Part shown: positions 33,109-43,093 of the stretch, piece after piece | Numbering within the stretch: the first letter of the stretch is position 1 | Layout: the number at the start of each line of letters is the position of its first letter | Source of the DNA: Paraferrimonas haliotis | Lineage (GTDB): Bacteria > Pseudomonadota > Gammaproteobacteria > Enterobacterales > Shewanellaceae | Direction: 5' to 3' | Length of the DNA: 64,000 bases | Assembly (NCBI RefSeq): GCF_002282895.1 | Contig: NZ_NRRB01000004.1 | Location: 248,001-312,000, forward strand | Program-made: the position numbers and the translations under genes | Notes under the pieces: model-generated | The model's input: only the letters and a program-made list of their open reading frames with translations | Told to the model about the DNA's origin: nothing | Database searches by the model: none

Positions 33109-34809
33109 ATGAAACTACAAAAACTCGCTATCGCAATAGCAGTATCAGCCGTATTAGTTGGCTGTAATGATGATGACGGTAACAATGTTACCTGTGGCGA
33201 CGGTTCAACCTTGAATCCAGATACAAATATCTGTGAAGTTAATCCAATCGATCCGCCTGTTGAGTGTGGCGACGGCACTGTTTTAGATCCAGACAGCAAC
33301 ACCTGTGTTATTCCACCGTCAACAGGTCCTGTTGATTTCTACAACAGCGATAACTGGGCAAAAGACTTCCCGGCACAACACGCTTCATGGGCGGAAACTG
33401 TTGAAAACACGCCTGCAGACGGTTTGGACGACTTGTTAGCCGCTAACCCTGCCTTAGTAACTGCGTGGGCAGGTTATGGCTTCGCTAAAGATTATAACCG
33501 AGCTCGTGGTCACCACTTTGCACTAACTGACGTCATCAAATCACTGCGTACCGGTCATCCAATGGTTGACGAAAACGGTGCAGTTCAAGGTGAAGCCATG
33601 GCGGCCAGCTGCTGGTCTTGTAAGTCTCCTGACACGGCTCGTCTGTATGATGAAATTGGTGAAGCGAACTTTGCTGACAACAGCTGGTCAACCTGGGGCC
33701 ACGAAATGGCTAACACCATTGGTTGTGCTGACTGTCACGAATTGGGCGACGACACTCTACGCCTATCTCGTCCACACACTGACCGTGCAACTGACTTAAT
33801 TGGCCGTACTTTCGCCGCAGCCAGCGACGTTGAAAAAGCCAACCAAACCTGTGCTCAGTGCCACGTAGAATACTACTTCGACGGCAGCGACTCTAAGAAA
33901 GTTAAATACCCATGGGACTACTGGAAGCCAGCCGTTGATACCGACTACGCTGACGTTGTTGACTACAAAGGTAGCGACGGTCTATACCAAGGTTTCACCG
34001 CCGAAGCACAGTTGGCTTACTACGACTACCGCGGATTCAAAGACTGGACCAACGCCATCTCTGGTGCCGCTATGCTTAAAGCACAGCACCCTGAGTATGA
34101 AAACTTAGAAGATCGTACAACTCACACCATGTCTTCTCACCTAGACTTTGGCTGTAGCACTTGTCACATGCCTAAAGCACAAAACAGCGAAGGCCAAGAG
34201 TACTCTGCGCACAACGTTCGTTTCGACATGAACAAAATGCCTAGCTCTTGTCAGAGTTGTCACGATGCCGATGCCATGGACAGCCTCTTAAAAGCCCGTA
34301 AGGCTGAGATCAACGACCTTCGCTTCGGCGCTAACGGTGTTGACCCAATGCTGAACGAAGTGCACTTCAAAGCCCAAGCCATTTGGTCTGCAAACGGCGT
34401 TGAAGGTCTTGTTGAAGGTAAAACCATCGGTCAAGCAAAAGCTAACTACGAAGGTGCCCTGCAAGCCGGTAACGTGCTAGCTGACGAAATGAACAGCTTG
34501 CTTACTAAAGTACGTAACGCACAATGGTTCTGGGACAGCGCTACCGCTTCGCACGGTATTCACGCTCACAACCCAGCGGAAGCTAAACGTCTACTGAACA
34601 AAGCTAACGGTATCTTGGTAGATGCCATCGCTGAAGCCGATGCCTTGTTAGTTAAATACAACTCTACGTTCGTTTACGATGCTGCTAACTACGACAGCAA
34701 AGCTAAAGTACAGCCTCTTGCCGGTCTAGACCTTAAAGGCATGCAAGACGCCAAAGCAGATTTCATCGAAAACCGCGTTGAAACTGAGTGGCCTGTTGAC
34801 CTTAAGTAA
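33109..34809 (+). CDS. nrfA: Ammonia-forming cytochrome c nitrite reductase, lipoprotein form
   Basis: 566 residues. Five haem sites: the active-site CWSCK (168-172) with Lys ligand, CADCH (206), CAQCH (248), CSTCH (349) and CQSCH (381), exactly the NrfA set. It reduces nitrite to ammonium with six electrons in the periplasm. Unusually, the signal ends in the lipobox VLVGC (C19) and is followed by a 50-residue linker with two copies of CGDGxxLxPDxNxC (C29-C42 and C53-C66) before the catalytic domain. A lipid anchor is therefore predicted. CRP-like sites lie upstream and a terminator downstream. No nrfBCD genes are nearby. Confidence 0.93.
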   Translation: MKLQKLAIAIAVSAVLVGCNDDDGNNVTCGDGSTLNPDTNICEVNPIDPPVECGDGTVLDPDSNTCVIPPSTGPVDFYNSDNWAKDFPAQHASWAETVENTPADGLDDLLAANPALVTAWAGYGFAKDYNRARGHHFALTDVIKSLRTGHPMVDENGAVQGEAMAASCWSCKSPDTARLYDEIGEANFADNSWSTWGHEMANTIGCADCHELGDDTLRLSRPHTDRATDLIGRTFAAASDVEKANQTCAQCHVEYYFDGSDSKKVKYPWDYWKPAVDTDYADVVDYKGSDGLYQGFTAEAQLAYYDYRGFKDWTNAISGAAMLKAQHPEYENLEDRTTHTMSSHLDFGCSTCHMPKAQNSEGQEYSAHNVRFDMNKMPSSCQSCHDADAMDSLLKARKAEINDLRFGANGVDPMLNEVHFKAQAIWSANGVEGLVEGKTIGQAKANYEGALQAGNVLADEMNSLLTKVRNAQWFWDSATASHGIHAHNPAEAKRLLNKANGILVDAIAEADALLVKYNSTFVYDAANYDSKAKVQPLAGLDLKGMQDAKADFIENRVETEWPVDLK

Positions 34810-34828
34810 TCAAAAGGTTTAACCACTG

Positions 34829-34860
34829 AAAAAGCCGAGGCCTATGCCTCGGCTTTTTAT
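34829..34860 (+). terminator. Terminator after nrfA
   Basis: AAAAAGCCGAGGC-ctat-GCCTCGGCTTTTT, a 13-base perfect hairpin. It also serves the converging TonB receptor gene. Confidence 0.93.
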
Positions 34861-34874
34861 TGCCTAAAATTCAA

Positions 34875-37475
34875 TTAGAAGGTGATATTGACCCCAGCAA
34901 ATATTTGCCGACCTATGGTGTTATAAACCTCAGGAACCGTGCCACCGGTATTACCATTACTGACATGGCGTGGCAGTTCGTCGGTCGGATTCTTAATACC
35001 AAAGTTGGCTACGATGGAATCGGTGGCATACCAACTGGCAGAGACATTGTGATACATGATAGAGCCCACAGTATCACCGCTATTGAAATCCGTCATTTCA
35101 CCAATGAATCGATTGGAATAATTGAATGACCAGTCTTCAAGTCGCGCCGTAACTCGGAAATTGTTTTTGTATTTAGCAAAAGCGCCGTAGGTTTGACCAA
35201 TAGTACCGGTATACTCTTTTCCGTCTTGTTTAAACTCAAGTAACCGCGTGAGATCATTATTAATCGACCAGTCCACATTGTTCTTGGTAAAGGTGTATTG
35301 AGTATTAAAATCGATCCCCTTAGTATTTTGCTCGCCGACGTTGGTTAAGGGATTGGTGAGCGTACGAAGATCGCCATCCGGGCCAATTTGGTGGATATCA
35401 CATGCATTCTGGTCTCCGTTATAACAAGCGTCGAGTCCCGCCTGAACATCTAACCTTGCAATGGCATCTTTAACGTCAAACTGCCAATAATCCAAAGTGA
35501 ACGATAAACCATCAACCGATTGTGGCGAGAACACGGTACCTAAGGTAAATGAACGTGATTTCTCTGGTTTCAAGTTAGGATCCGATACTCGGCGTACCAA
35601 AATTTGGCTGTCTTGAGCACGCCCCCACGGGTCGGTTAAGTATTCATAAGAGCCTGAGCCACCGCCATACAGCTCAGCAACGCTGGGCGCTCGAAAACCG
35701 GTAGCCGCAACACTTCGAAACATCAAGCTGTCACTGGCTTCATAGGTAAGCCCCGCCTTCCAAGTGGTTGCTCCACCAAAGGTATTGTAATGATCGTGGC
35801 GTATTGCAAACTCTCCGGTTAGTGCTTCAGTTATTGGCGCAGACACCTCAACGTAACCCGAGGCAACGTTATAATCGCCTTTAGTAGCATCTTGTTGTGC
35901 AGCGGTACCCTCACCGCGTTGGATTACGGCATCTGGCGTGAAAAAGCCACTTTCATGGCGATATTCGATACCGGATGCAAAGCCAACGGCGCCGGCATCG
36001 GTATCAAACAGGTCACCACTGATAACCGCTGACGCTATGTGCATTTGGTTGCCACCGCTATTGCGCTCAGTAAAAGATACGTCATCAATCACGCTTTGTG
36101 ATAGAGGGCCACCGTTAAACCAATGCTGTTGATTGTTATAAATTGACTCTGCCATGTTTTTGGCATTCACCGAATTATGAACATAGCTTTTGGCATCGTT
36201 ACGACCATAGGTGTAGGACACTTCCCAATCGTAACCGCTACCCATATCAAGCATCCCCGACAGGGCTGCTGACGCTCTTAGGGTATCGATGTCTTGCTCA
36301 TAAATCCGTGGACCCACATCCGTCATCCGTCTTTTATAAGTGACCTGCCCTCGCTCGTTTGCACCAATACCCATGCCTGTGAGATCCACGCAACGTCCTG
36401 CGTTACTGCCATCGGCTTTACACACATCCAGTTCAACACTGGCCGGCTGCGGCGCCATTCGCTGAAACGATTGACGTTTGGTGTATAACAGGTCCGTTTG
36501 CAGCTGCAAGTTACTACCTAAACTGTGGTTAGAGTTGGCAAAAAACGAATATTGCTTACTTGGGGTTTGTAACCACGTATCTGGGTTGTAGTCGTATACG
36601 TCATTGGCCGGATCTCTATCGCGATAACCAATGAAATTACCCTGATCATCAAAATCAGGAACAAGTGTACGATTGGTCGGATTGCCATCAGCATCGCTGC
36701 CACTGCCGGTAATGCTGCCCCCCGGTATAAAGGAGCTGGCGCCAGGTGCTACCCAAGTGCGATCCGATAAGCGAATGCCTTTACGTTCTTGATAAGAAGC
36801 GCCTAGAGTAATGTTACCGGACTCTGAGTTAAAGCCATACAACCCGGAAAGGTTGATGTTCTGACCATCAAATCCTTGCCCTTTAGTTTGATTATCAACA
36901 TGGTGACTTGACGCGGTTGTGTCTCCACTCACTTCCAGTGATAAACCGTCAAAATCGTCTTTGGTAATGATGTTCACCACACCGGCAATGGCGTCGGAGC
37001 CGTAAACCGCAGAAGCCCCATCTTTCAAAATTTCAACGCGCTTAATCAAGGCAACTGGGATGGTATTAAGATCCACTGACGAATCAGCGCCCGCACCAGA
37101 GTTCACCATGCGTCGACCATTCAACAGCACTAAGGTACGATTAACGCCCATGCCCCGTAAATTCACGGTAGCGCGACCGTTTGAGCCATTATTGGTTGTA
37201 CTGCCAATGGACATACCGGCCATGGCAGGTTGTGATTGCAGAATTTCTTCTACTGAATTATGCCCTTCCGCTTTAATCTCTACGGAATCAATAACGGTTA
37301 CTGGTGACGCAGTTTCCATATCTTGACGCTGAATGCGCGAACCCGTTACCGCTATTCGCTCTACCGATGACTTAACCCCAGATTCGGTTTCATTGGCTTG
37401 CACGGAATAACTGGTTGCAATTAGCGTTGCTAATAACGGCAGTGTTACTCGTTGTTGATTGTTGTCATTGCTCAT
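34875..37475 (-). CDS. TonB-dependent receptor (paralogue A)
   Basis: 866 residues from the ATG at 37473-37475 (GGAAA upstream), four codons inside the longest frame. Signal peptide to about residue 28, then VERIAVTGSRIQRQDMETASPVTVID, plug domain (to about 190; GASAVYGSDAIAGVVNIIT), and a long barrel ending in GVNITF, the terminal Phe expected for Bam insertion. A Cys pair (ACYNGDQNACDIH) sits in a barrel loop. It is about 50% alike by eye to the next receptor. Ligand unknown. Confidence 0.9.
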   Translation of the reverse strand: MSNDNNQQRVTLPLLATLIATSYSVQANETESGVKSSVERIAVTGSRIQRQDMETASPVTVIDSVEIKAEGHNSVEEILQSQPAMAGMSIGSTTNNGSNGRATVNLRGMGVNRTLVLLNGRRMVNSGAGADSSVDLNTIPVALIKRVEILKDGASAVYGSDAIAGVVNIITKDDFDGLSLEVSGDTTASSHHVDNQTKGQGFDGQNINLSGLYGFNSESGNITLGASYQERKGIRLSDRTWVAPGASSFIPGGSITGSGSDADGNPTNRTLVPDFDDQGNFIGYRDRDPANDVYDYNPDTWLQTPSKQYSFFANSNHSLGSNLQLQTDLLYTKRQSFQRMAPQPASVELDVCKADGSNAGRCVDLTGMGIGANERGQVTYKRRMTDVGPRIYEQDIDTLRASAALSGMLDMGSGYDWEVSYTYGRNDAKSYVHNSVNAKNMAESIYNNQQHWFNGGPLSQSVIDDVSFTERNSGGNQMHIASAVISGDLFDTDAGAVGFASGIEYRHESGFFTPDAVIQRGEGTAAQQDATKGDYNVASGYVEVSAPITEALTGEFAIRHDHYNTFGGATTWKAGLTYEASDSLMFRSVAATGFRAPSVAELYGGGSGSYEYLTDPWGRAQDSQILVRRVSDPNLKPEKSRSFTLGTVFSPQSVDGLSFTLDYWQFDVKDAIARLDVQAGLDACYNGDQNACDIHQIGPDGDLRTLTNPLTNVGEQNTKGIDFNTQYTFTKNNVDWSINNDLTRLLEFKQDGKEYTGTIGQTYGAFAKYKNNFRVTARLEDWSFNYSNRFIGEMTDFNSGDTVGSIMYHNVSASWYATDSIVANFGIKNPTDELPRHVSNGNTGGTVPEVYNTIGRQIFAGVNITF

Positions 37476-37784
37476 AAGAATTTCCACACTTGTTCATGAT
37501 TTACCCCAAAGCTTCATCCTACTAGAGGCTAAAAGCTCGATCGCAATACTGAACAAAAGTTCCTGCAGAGACAACTATAATAGCTGATAACAAAGGTCAC
37601 TTTTTTGGAAACAAAACACGAATGTCTGGTTAATAGAATGACATTTTCTGGTTAGCTTTTCGCTGACATTGCGGGCTTATTACTCGTTTAATAGGGTTAG
37701 GGATGACAACAACGTGAAAATAGAACAATTACTCGCTAACAAAAGGCTATATAGTTCCCTTTTGGATTTGTGAGTTTGATCAAA
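37476..37784. other. Leader region of TonB receptor A
   Basis: About 310 AT-rich bases between two receptor genes. It contains TCTGGTTA-type elements at about 37622 and 37649 spaced 27 bases apart, possibly regulatory, but no palindrome that matches a known regulator. No small gene is seen. Confidence 0.35.
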
Positions 37785-37813
37785 AAAGGCTGCTCAAACA
37801 GCAGCCTTTTTAT
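37785..37813 (-). terminator. Terminator after TonB receptor B
   Basis: AAAAGGCTGCT-caaac-AGCAGCCTTTTT hairpin with a T run on both strands, 15 bases downstream of receptor B. It separates the two receptor transcripts. Confidence 0.9.
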
Positions 37814-37827
37814 TAGGTTGATAACGA

Positions 37828-40452
37828 TTAGAAACGATAGCTTACTTTGGTGTAAACGTATCGACCCATCACATCATACACTTCTGGAACCGTGTACACG
37901 TCAGAGTATGAAGGCGTGTATTTTGGTGTTTCATCGAACAAGTTGTTCACACCAACGGTTAAGTCAAAGTTGCGATTAATGTGGTACATGTACGACACGT
38001 TGTGATACCAAGCTGCCGGCACTTCAAAGTCGGGACTTTGCAAGTCGGTCATCTCGCCAATCATGCGAATGCTGTAGCTTAGCGTCCAATCGTCCGCTTT
38101 GACCATCAAGTTAGCGTTTTGGCGCCATTCTGCATAACCACCATTCATGCCACTTAAGGTGCCGGTATAGTCGATGCCATCCTGTTCAAACTCAAGTAAA
38201 CGGGTTACATCCCAGTTAAACGCCCAGTCGTGTGCACCATAAACCCACTTGTAGTTAAGGTTCATATCCACACCAGAGGTGTTTTGGTAACCGGCGTTAA
38301 TGAGTGGCGCTTCCATGTAACTGATTTGACCCGAAACATCGCTTCGTTGAATGTTTAAGGTGTCACAGGCGTTTTGATTACCGGTATAGCAATCGTTTAA
38401 GTAGGCCTGACGGTCAATACGAACCAAGGCGTTCTCTACTTCAAATTGCCAGTAGTCAATGGTGAGCGATAAACCATCAATGAAGTTTGGCGAAAGTACC
38501 GTACCCACGGTAAGCGTTTTCGCTTCTTCAGGCTTAAGATCACCACCAGATGTCCAAGTTACTTCGATTTGGCTGTCAGGATCCATCACACTGCCATCGC
38601 CGGCTAATCCATAGTTTGGATCTAGGCCAGAAGCGGCACAGCTCGCGGCAAACGGTGAATCTGGATCAGCTCCATAGCCCCAACATGGGTCAGACAAGTA
38701 ATCGAATGAGCCCACGTTACCGCCGTAAAGCTCTGAAATACTTGGTGCACGGAATGCGGTAGACGCTACCGAGCGGAACATTACCTGCTCGTTCACTTTC
38801 CAGGTTAAGCCCAATTTCCACGTGGCATCGCTACCAAATGAGCTGTAGTCGAAATAACGAACCGCAGCTTCTGCTGTCAACTCTTCAACAAAAGGCTTAT
38901 CCGCTAACAATGGAATCGAGAATTCCGCGTAAACGGCTGTGGTGTCATATTCACCCGCTGTGGCGTCTTGTTGCGATTGAGAGGAGTCACCGGCTTGAGT
39001 GATTTCATCCGGGGTAAACCAACCTTTTTCCTTACGATATTCAGCGCCCGCAGCGAAGGCAATGGCACCGGCTGGCAAATCAAACAGCTCACCAGAGAAG
39101 TTCAAACTCGCTACATGCATTTCGTTACCGCCTTCTGAGCGGTCGTTATACATGATGTAATCTAAGGTATCTTGGCTAAGAGGATCGCCCGAAACCCATT
39201 CACCAGGGTTTTGCGAAACCGAATCCAACAAACGAGAGGTACGCACCAAGTTGTTAGCGTAACTCACCGCTTCGTTGCGGCCATAGTTGTAGCTGACATC
39301 CCAATCGATACCGCGACCAATGTCTAAATACCCTTCAAGACCTGCAACAATACGGTAGGTATCGGTATCTTGCTCAAACGTACGTGGTCCAGCTTCTTCC
39401 ATACGACGGCGATACTCAACATCTTTGTCGCCCCATGGGCCACTTGGAAGACTCGCGTTTGGAATAACGACACCGGTAACAGGAGCGGGTGCCATTTGTT
39501 GATCCGATTGACGTTTGGTGTACAAGGCTTCAACGAATGCCGCTGTATCGTTGGTAATCTCATATTTACCGTTAGCGGTTAAGCTAAAGCGCTCTTGTGG
39601 CGTTGATAAATAGCTATAAGGAACGTAGTTGAAATACTCGTCTTGTGGTTTATAGCCACCGTTGCCATCAGGTTGATGCCAACCGTCACCCCAGTTGATG
39701 GTTCCGCCAGGAATGGTAGAACTCCAGCCACCACAATCGCCATAGGGACCACAGTTCGACCAGAAACGGTCGTCTTGCATCACTTCACCACGGTTTACGT
39801 AGGTAGCGCCAATCACAATGTTACCACGGTCGAAGTTATTGCCCCACAATAGGTTAAGTTCACCGGTCTCACCGTCACCTTTATCAGACATACCAACTTG
39901 CGCATCCAGTTGGAATCCGTCGAAGTCAGAACGAGTGATAATGTTAATTACGCCTGCGATGGCATCCGAACCGTATACCGCAGAAGCACCGTCCTTAAGG
40001 ACTTCGATACGCTCAATCATGGCAACAGGGATGGTATTAAGGTCAACGCTTGAGTCTGCGCCGGTTCCTGAGTTCACCATGCGGCGACCGTTTACCAACA
40101 CTAAAGTACGTTGTGCACCCATGCCTCGTAGATCAACGTTGGCAACACCACGACCACCGTTATTGGTAGCTGCGCCGGTAGCGGCACCCGCTGACGCTGT
40201 AGTTTCTTGGAGGATTTGCTCAACTGATGTATAGCTACCGGCGGCAATTTGGTCCGCGTTAATCGTAGTTACAGGAGATGCCGTTTCCATATCTTGGCGC
40301 TTGATACGGGAACCCGTTACAGCGATACGCTCGACATTTTCGCTGACTTGAGTTTCTTCTGCTAATGCGTTGGTTGCAATGAATGGACTTGTTGCAAGAC
40401 CTGCATATAAGGCGTATTGAATCCCAAAAGCAATAGGGTTTTGCTTTTTCAT
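37828..40452 (-). CDS. TonB-dependent receptor (paralogue B)
   Basis: 874 residues. Signal peptide to about residue 31 (ALA), then VERIAVTGSRIKRQDMETASPVTTIN, plug domain with GASAVYGSDAIAGVINIIT, and a barrel ending VSYRF. The loop Cys pair DCYTGNQNACDTL matches paralogue A, so the two arose by duplication. It has extra Cys-containing loops near residues 225-235 and 600-620 that A lacks. A FadR-like palindrome upstream suggests regulation with fatty-acid metabolism. Ligand unknown. Confidence 0.9.
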   Translation of the reverse strand: MKKQNPIAFGIQYALYAGLATSPFIATNALAEETQVSENVERIAVTGSRIKRQDMETASPVTTINADQIAAGSYTSVEQILQETTASAGAATGAATNNGGRGVANVDLRGMGAQRTLVLVNGRRMVNSGTGADSSVDLNTIPVAMIERIEVLKDGASAVYGSDAIAGVINIITRSDFDGFQLDAQVGMSDKGDGETGELNLLWGNNFDRGNIVIGATYVNRGEVMQDDRFWSNCGPYGDCGGWSSTIPGGTINWGDGWHQPDGNGGYKPQDEYFNYVPYSYLSTPQERFSLTANGKYEITNDTAAFVEALYTKRQSDQQMAPAPVTGVVIPNASLPSGPWGDKDVEYRRRMEEAGPRTFEQDTDTYRIVAGLEGYLDIGRGIDWDVSYNYGRNEAVSYANNLVRTSRLLDSVSQNPGEWVSGDPLSQDTLDYIMYNDRSEGGNEMHVASLNFSGELFDLPAGAIAFAAGAEYRKEKGWFTPDEITQAGDSSQSQQDATAGEYDTTAVYAEFSIPLLADKPFVEELTAEAAVRYFDYSSFGSDATWKLGLTWKVNEQVMFRSVASTAFRAPSISELYGGNVGSFDYLSDPCWGYGADPDSPFAASCAASGLDPNYGLAGDGSVMDPDSQIEVTWTSGGDLKPEEAKTLTVGTVLSPNFIDGLSLTIDYWQFEVENALVRIDRQAYLNDCYTGNQNACDTLNIQRSDVSGQISYMEAPLINAGYQNTSGVDMNLNYKWVYGAHDWAFNWDVTRLLEFEQDGIDYTGTLSGMNGGYAEWRQNANLMVKADDWTLSYSIRMIGEMTDLQSPDFEVPAAWYHNVSYMYHINRNFDLTVGVNNLFDETPKYTPSYSDVYTVPEVYDVMGRYVYTKVSYRF

Positions 40453-40869
40453 TGGATAGTTCTCCCAATCGATTTGTATTTATTCTTAGTGGTATTAGCG
40501 CCGATTGTTATTCTTGTTAGCGCCGGTTGATAATGTGAAAAACTCGAAACTTTGGTCAAGCCACCACAGCGACTATCTGGTCAGACCTTGTTGTTGCTAT
40601 TTTGTGAAGAAAAACAACAAGATCGAATTGAAAATTAGAATTTCGGATTGAAAAGCACAAAGAACGCTCAAAATAGGAAGTTTAAAACCGGAACGCAGCA
40701 ACAAATAGCCAACAACTGCCTCACAAAAAAAACATTTGCTTTTTTTAGCAACAGTTAAATCGTTAACAAACGAGCAACTAACCAATTACAGCAAGAGCAA
40801 CATAATCACACCAACCTCATAACCAACAAATAACAAATGACGCCATTAGGGCTCTGCTGGTATTGAGCG
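40453..40869. other. Leader region of TonB receptor B
   Basis: About 420 AT-rich bases without a convincing gene (one 62-codon frame at 40597-40785 has no ribosome site and low-complexity composition). The main feature is the FadR-like palindrome at 40575-40591. Confidence 0.4.
40575..40591. promoter_or_regulatory. FadR-like operator upstream of TonB receptor B
   Basis: ATCTGGTCAGACCTTGT has the core CTGGTC-A-GACC, matching the gammaproteobacterial FadR consensus (CTGGTCnGACC) exactly. It lies 122 bases before the receptor start. FadR responds to long-chain acyl-CoA. Confidence 0.55.
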
Positions 40870-40873
40870 AAAT

Positions 40874-40908
40874 CAAAAAAACCGCTAACTTGAGCGGTTT
40901 TCAATCAA
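40874..40908 (-). terminator. Terminator after ruvB
   Basis: AAAACCGCT-aacttg-AGCGGTTTT hairpin, 12 bases downstream of the ruvB stop; ends the aspS-yebC-ruvCAB transcript. Confidence 0.85.
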
Positions 40909-40920
40909 TGCAGTCAGGCC

Positions 40921-41925
40921 TTATTCAGGTTTTAGCAAATCGAAATGTTGCCAAGCTCGCTCAGTTGCTATTCGACCTCTTGGGGTACGCTGTATAAAAC
41001 CCTGCTGAATTAAATAGGGTTCCAGTACATCCTCAATGGTGTCTCGCTCTTCGCCAATTGCAGCGGCTAAATTATCCAAGCCAACCGGGCCGCCAGCAAA
41101 TTTATCAATGATGGTTAGCAGCAGTTTTCGATCCATATAGTCGAAACCACCACTGTCTACATCGAGCATGTCCAGCGCTTGGCCGGCTACGGTGGCATTG
41201 ATTGTCCCTTGGTGTTTCACTTCAGCAAAATCTCGTACTCGCCGTAACAGTCGATTCGCGATACGAGGCGTTCCACGAGAGCGAACCGCAATCTCTCGTG
41301 CTCCAGCGTCTTCTATATCAAGCTCCATTACCTTTGCGCTGCGATTAACAATGGTGGTTAGGTCAGCACTGTTATAAAACTCAAGCCTCAATGGAATACC
41401 AAATCGTGCTCTTAAAGGTGATGTTAATGATCCGGCTCGAGTAGTTGCACCAATCAAGGTAAAGGGAGGCAAATCCAGCTTAATCGAACGTGCCGCAGGT
41501 CCCTCACCTATCATAATATCGATTTGATAGTCTTCCATCGCGGGGTACAGCACTTCCTCGATGGACGGACTTAAACGATGGATTTCATCGATAAAAAGTA
41601 CGTCTCCGGGCTCTAGATTGGTAAGCAACGCCGCCAAATCCCCAGCTTTTTCAAGCACAGGTCCCGATGTCGACTTAATATTAACACCCATTTCATTGGC
41701 AACAATGTGAGCCAATGTGGTTTTACCCAACCCTGGAGGACCGTATATCAGTATGTGATCAATGGCCTCTTCTCGGCCTTTCGCCGCTTCAATAAAAATA
41801 CCTAGCTGGCCACGCACTTCTGCTTGACCGGTATACTCGTCCAGTTTCTTCGGACGCATGGCACGGTCAATACCTTCGTCATTTGCTTGGGTTTGCGCTT
41901 CGATAAGGCGGTCGGCTTCAATCAT
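40921..41925 (-). CDS. ruvB: Holliday junction helicase motor RuvB
   Basis: 334 residues. AAA+ ATPase with Walker [10 protein letters not shown], Walker B LFIDEIH, sensor 1 GATTRAG, and the C-terminal winged helix ([20 protein letters not shown]). Two RuvB hexamers pump DNA through a RuvA-bound junction. It follows ruvA by 15 bases. Confidence 0.99.
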   Translation of the reverse strand: MIEADRLIEAQTQANDEGIDRAMRPKKLDEYTGQAEVRGQLGIFIEAAKGREEAIDHILIYGPPGLGKTTLAHIVANEMGVNIKSTSGPVLEKAGDLAALLTNLEPGDVLFIDEIHRLSPSIEEVLYPAMEDYQIDIMIGEGPAARSIKLDLPPFTLIGATTRAGSLTSPLRARFGIPLRLEFYNSADLTTIVNRSAKVMELDIEDAGAREIAVRSRGTPRIANRLLRRVRDFAEVKHQGTINATVAGQALDMLDVDSGGFDYMDRKLLLTIIDKFAGGPVGLDNLAAAIGEERDTIEDVLEPYLIQQGFIQRTPRGRIATERAWQHFDLLKPE

Positions 41926-41940
41926 CTTTTGGCCCTAGTG

Positions 41941-42549
41941 TTATAGCATGGACTTAAGCGCAAGCTTAATCACATCTTCGGAATTTAACTCTGGAGAGAG
42001 CACTTTAGCCACCGCTTTGCTGGCTTGTTGAGGCTTATAGCCTAACGCTAACAGCGCTGCAATCGCATCCCCTTCAACGTCCTTATTCGCGCTAGCCGCT
42101 GCTGTTGCTTCCAATGCCAATGGCTCATTGGCGCCATCAATGGTGAGGTTTTTCAACCGATCCCGCATTTCAATGACCAAACGCTCCGCGGTTTTCTTAC
42201 CCACGCCGGGAAGCTTGGTTAATGCACTGGCGTCATCTCGACTGACGGTTTGTGCAAACTCGCTAGCAGTCATGCCTGAAAGGATTGCCAACGCCAGCTT
42301 AGGCCCAACGCCGTTAACCTTTATTAATTCTCGAAAAAGGGCACGTTCACTGGTATTAGCAAATCCGTATAGCAGTTGAGCGTCTTCGCGAACCACAAAG
42401 TGGGTATAAATAGTGGCTTTATTGCCAACGTCGGGCAATTCATAAAAACTGGTCATGGGTAGCTGCACTTCATAGCCAACGCCGTTGATGTCGATGAGTA
42501 CCTCAGGTGCCTGCTTATCGACCAGTAGTCCTTGTAAACGTCCTATCAC
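41941..42549 (-). CDS. ruvA: Holliday junction-binding protein RuvA
   Basis: 202 residues. N-terminal OB fold ([31 protein letters not shown]), two helix-hairpin-helix motifs ([32 protein letters not shown]), and a C-terminal RuvB-contact domain ([12 protein letters not shown]) after a flexible linker. Follows ruvC by 19 bases. Confidence 0.99.
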   Translation of the reverse strand: MIGRLQGLLVDKQAPEVLIDINGVGYEVQLPMTSFYELPDVGNKATIYTHFVVREDAQLLYGFANTSERALFRELIKVNGVGPKLALAILSGMTASEFAQTVSRDDASALTKLPGVGKKTAERLVIEMRDRLKNLTIDGANEPLALEATAAASANKDVEGDAIAALLALGYKPQQASKAVAKVLSPELNSEDVIKLALKSML

Positions 42550-42568
42550 GTTTCATCCTCTAATATTT

Positions 42569-43090
42569 TTATTTAAACCGTCGTCGCGCGTAACTGGCGT
42601 CTTTGCCGGCCATCGCCACCGCAAGCTTTTGGGTATGACTATGACATATCGCGACCGCCAACGCATCCGCTGCATCGGCTTGTGGCTTACCCGGCAATTT
42701 AAGCATGTGTTGCACCATATGTTGCACCTGAGATTTATCGGCACCGCCGGTGCCAGTCACCGCTTGCTTAATTAAGCGCGCCGCGTATTCATAAACCGGT
42801 ATATCGCATTGAGTTGCGGCAACAATCGCTGCGCCGCGGGCTTGCCCAAGCTTTAACGCCGAGTCGGGATTGCGCGCCATAAACACTTGTTCAATTGCGA
42901 ATTCATCAGGCTGATATTGTTGAATAAGCTCACTAACGCCATTGAAAATGGTATTAAGCCGTGGAGGAAGCTCTTTAGATTGAGTGCGTATACAACCACT
43001 GCCGATGTATTCTTGGAGTTTACCTTGAACGCGAATAACACCATAACCTGTAATTCGCGAACCAGGATCAATACCAAGAATGACGGCCAT
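42569..43090 (-). CDS. ruvC: Holliday junction resolvase RuvC
   Basis: 173 residues. RNase H-like fold with Asp in [13 protein letters not shown] (residue 7-8), Glu in FAIEQVF, and the C-terminal acidic pair in [12 protein letters not shown]. It nicks symmetrical strands of a Holliday junction. Three bases downstream of yebC. Confidence 0.99.
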   Translation of the reverse strand: MAVILGIDPGSRITGYGVIRVQGKLQEYIGSGCIRTQSKELPPRLNTIFNGVSELIQQYQPDEFAIEQVFMARNPDSALKLGQARGAAIVAATQCDIPVYEYAARLIKQAVTGTGGADKSQVQHMVQHMLKLPGKPQADAADALAVAICHSHTQKLAVAMAGKDASYARRRFK

Positions 43091-43093
43091 CGA

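Noticed and set aside
40597..40785. 62-codon frame upstream of TonB receptor B.
   Set aside because: No ribosome site, Phe/Ser-rich low-complexity product from an AT-rich leader.
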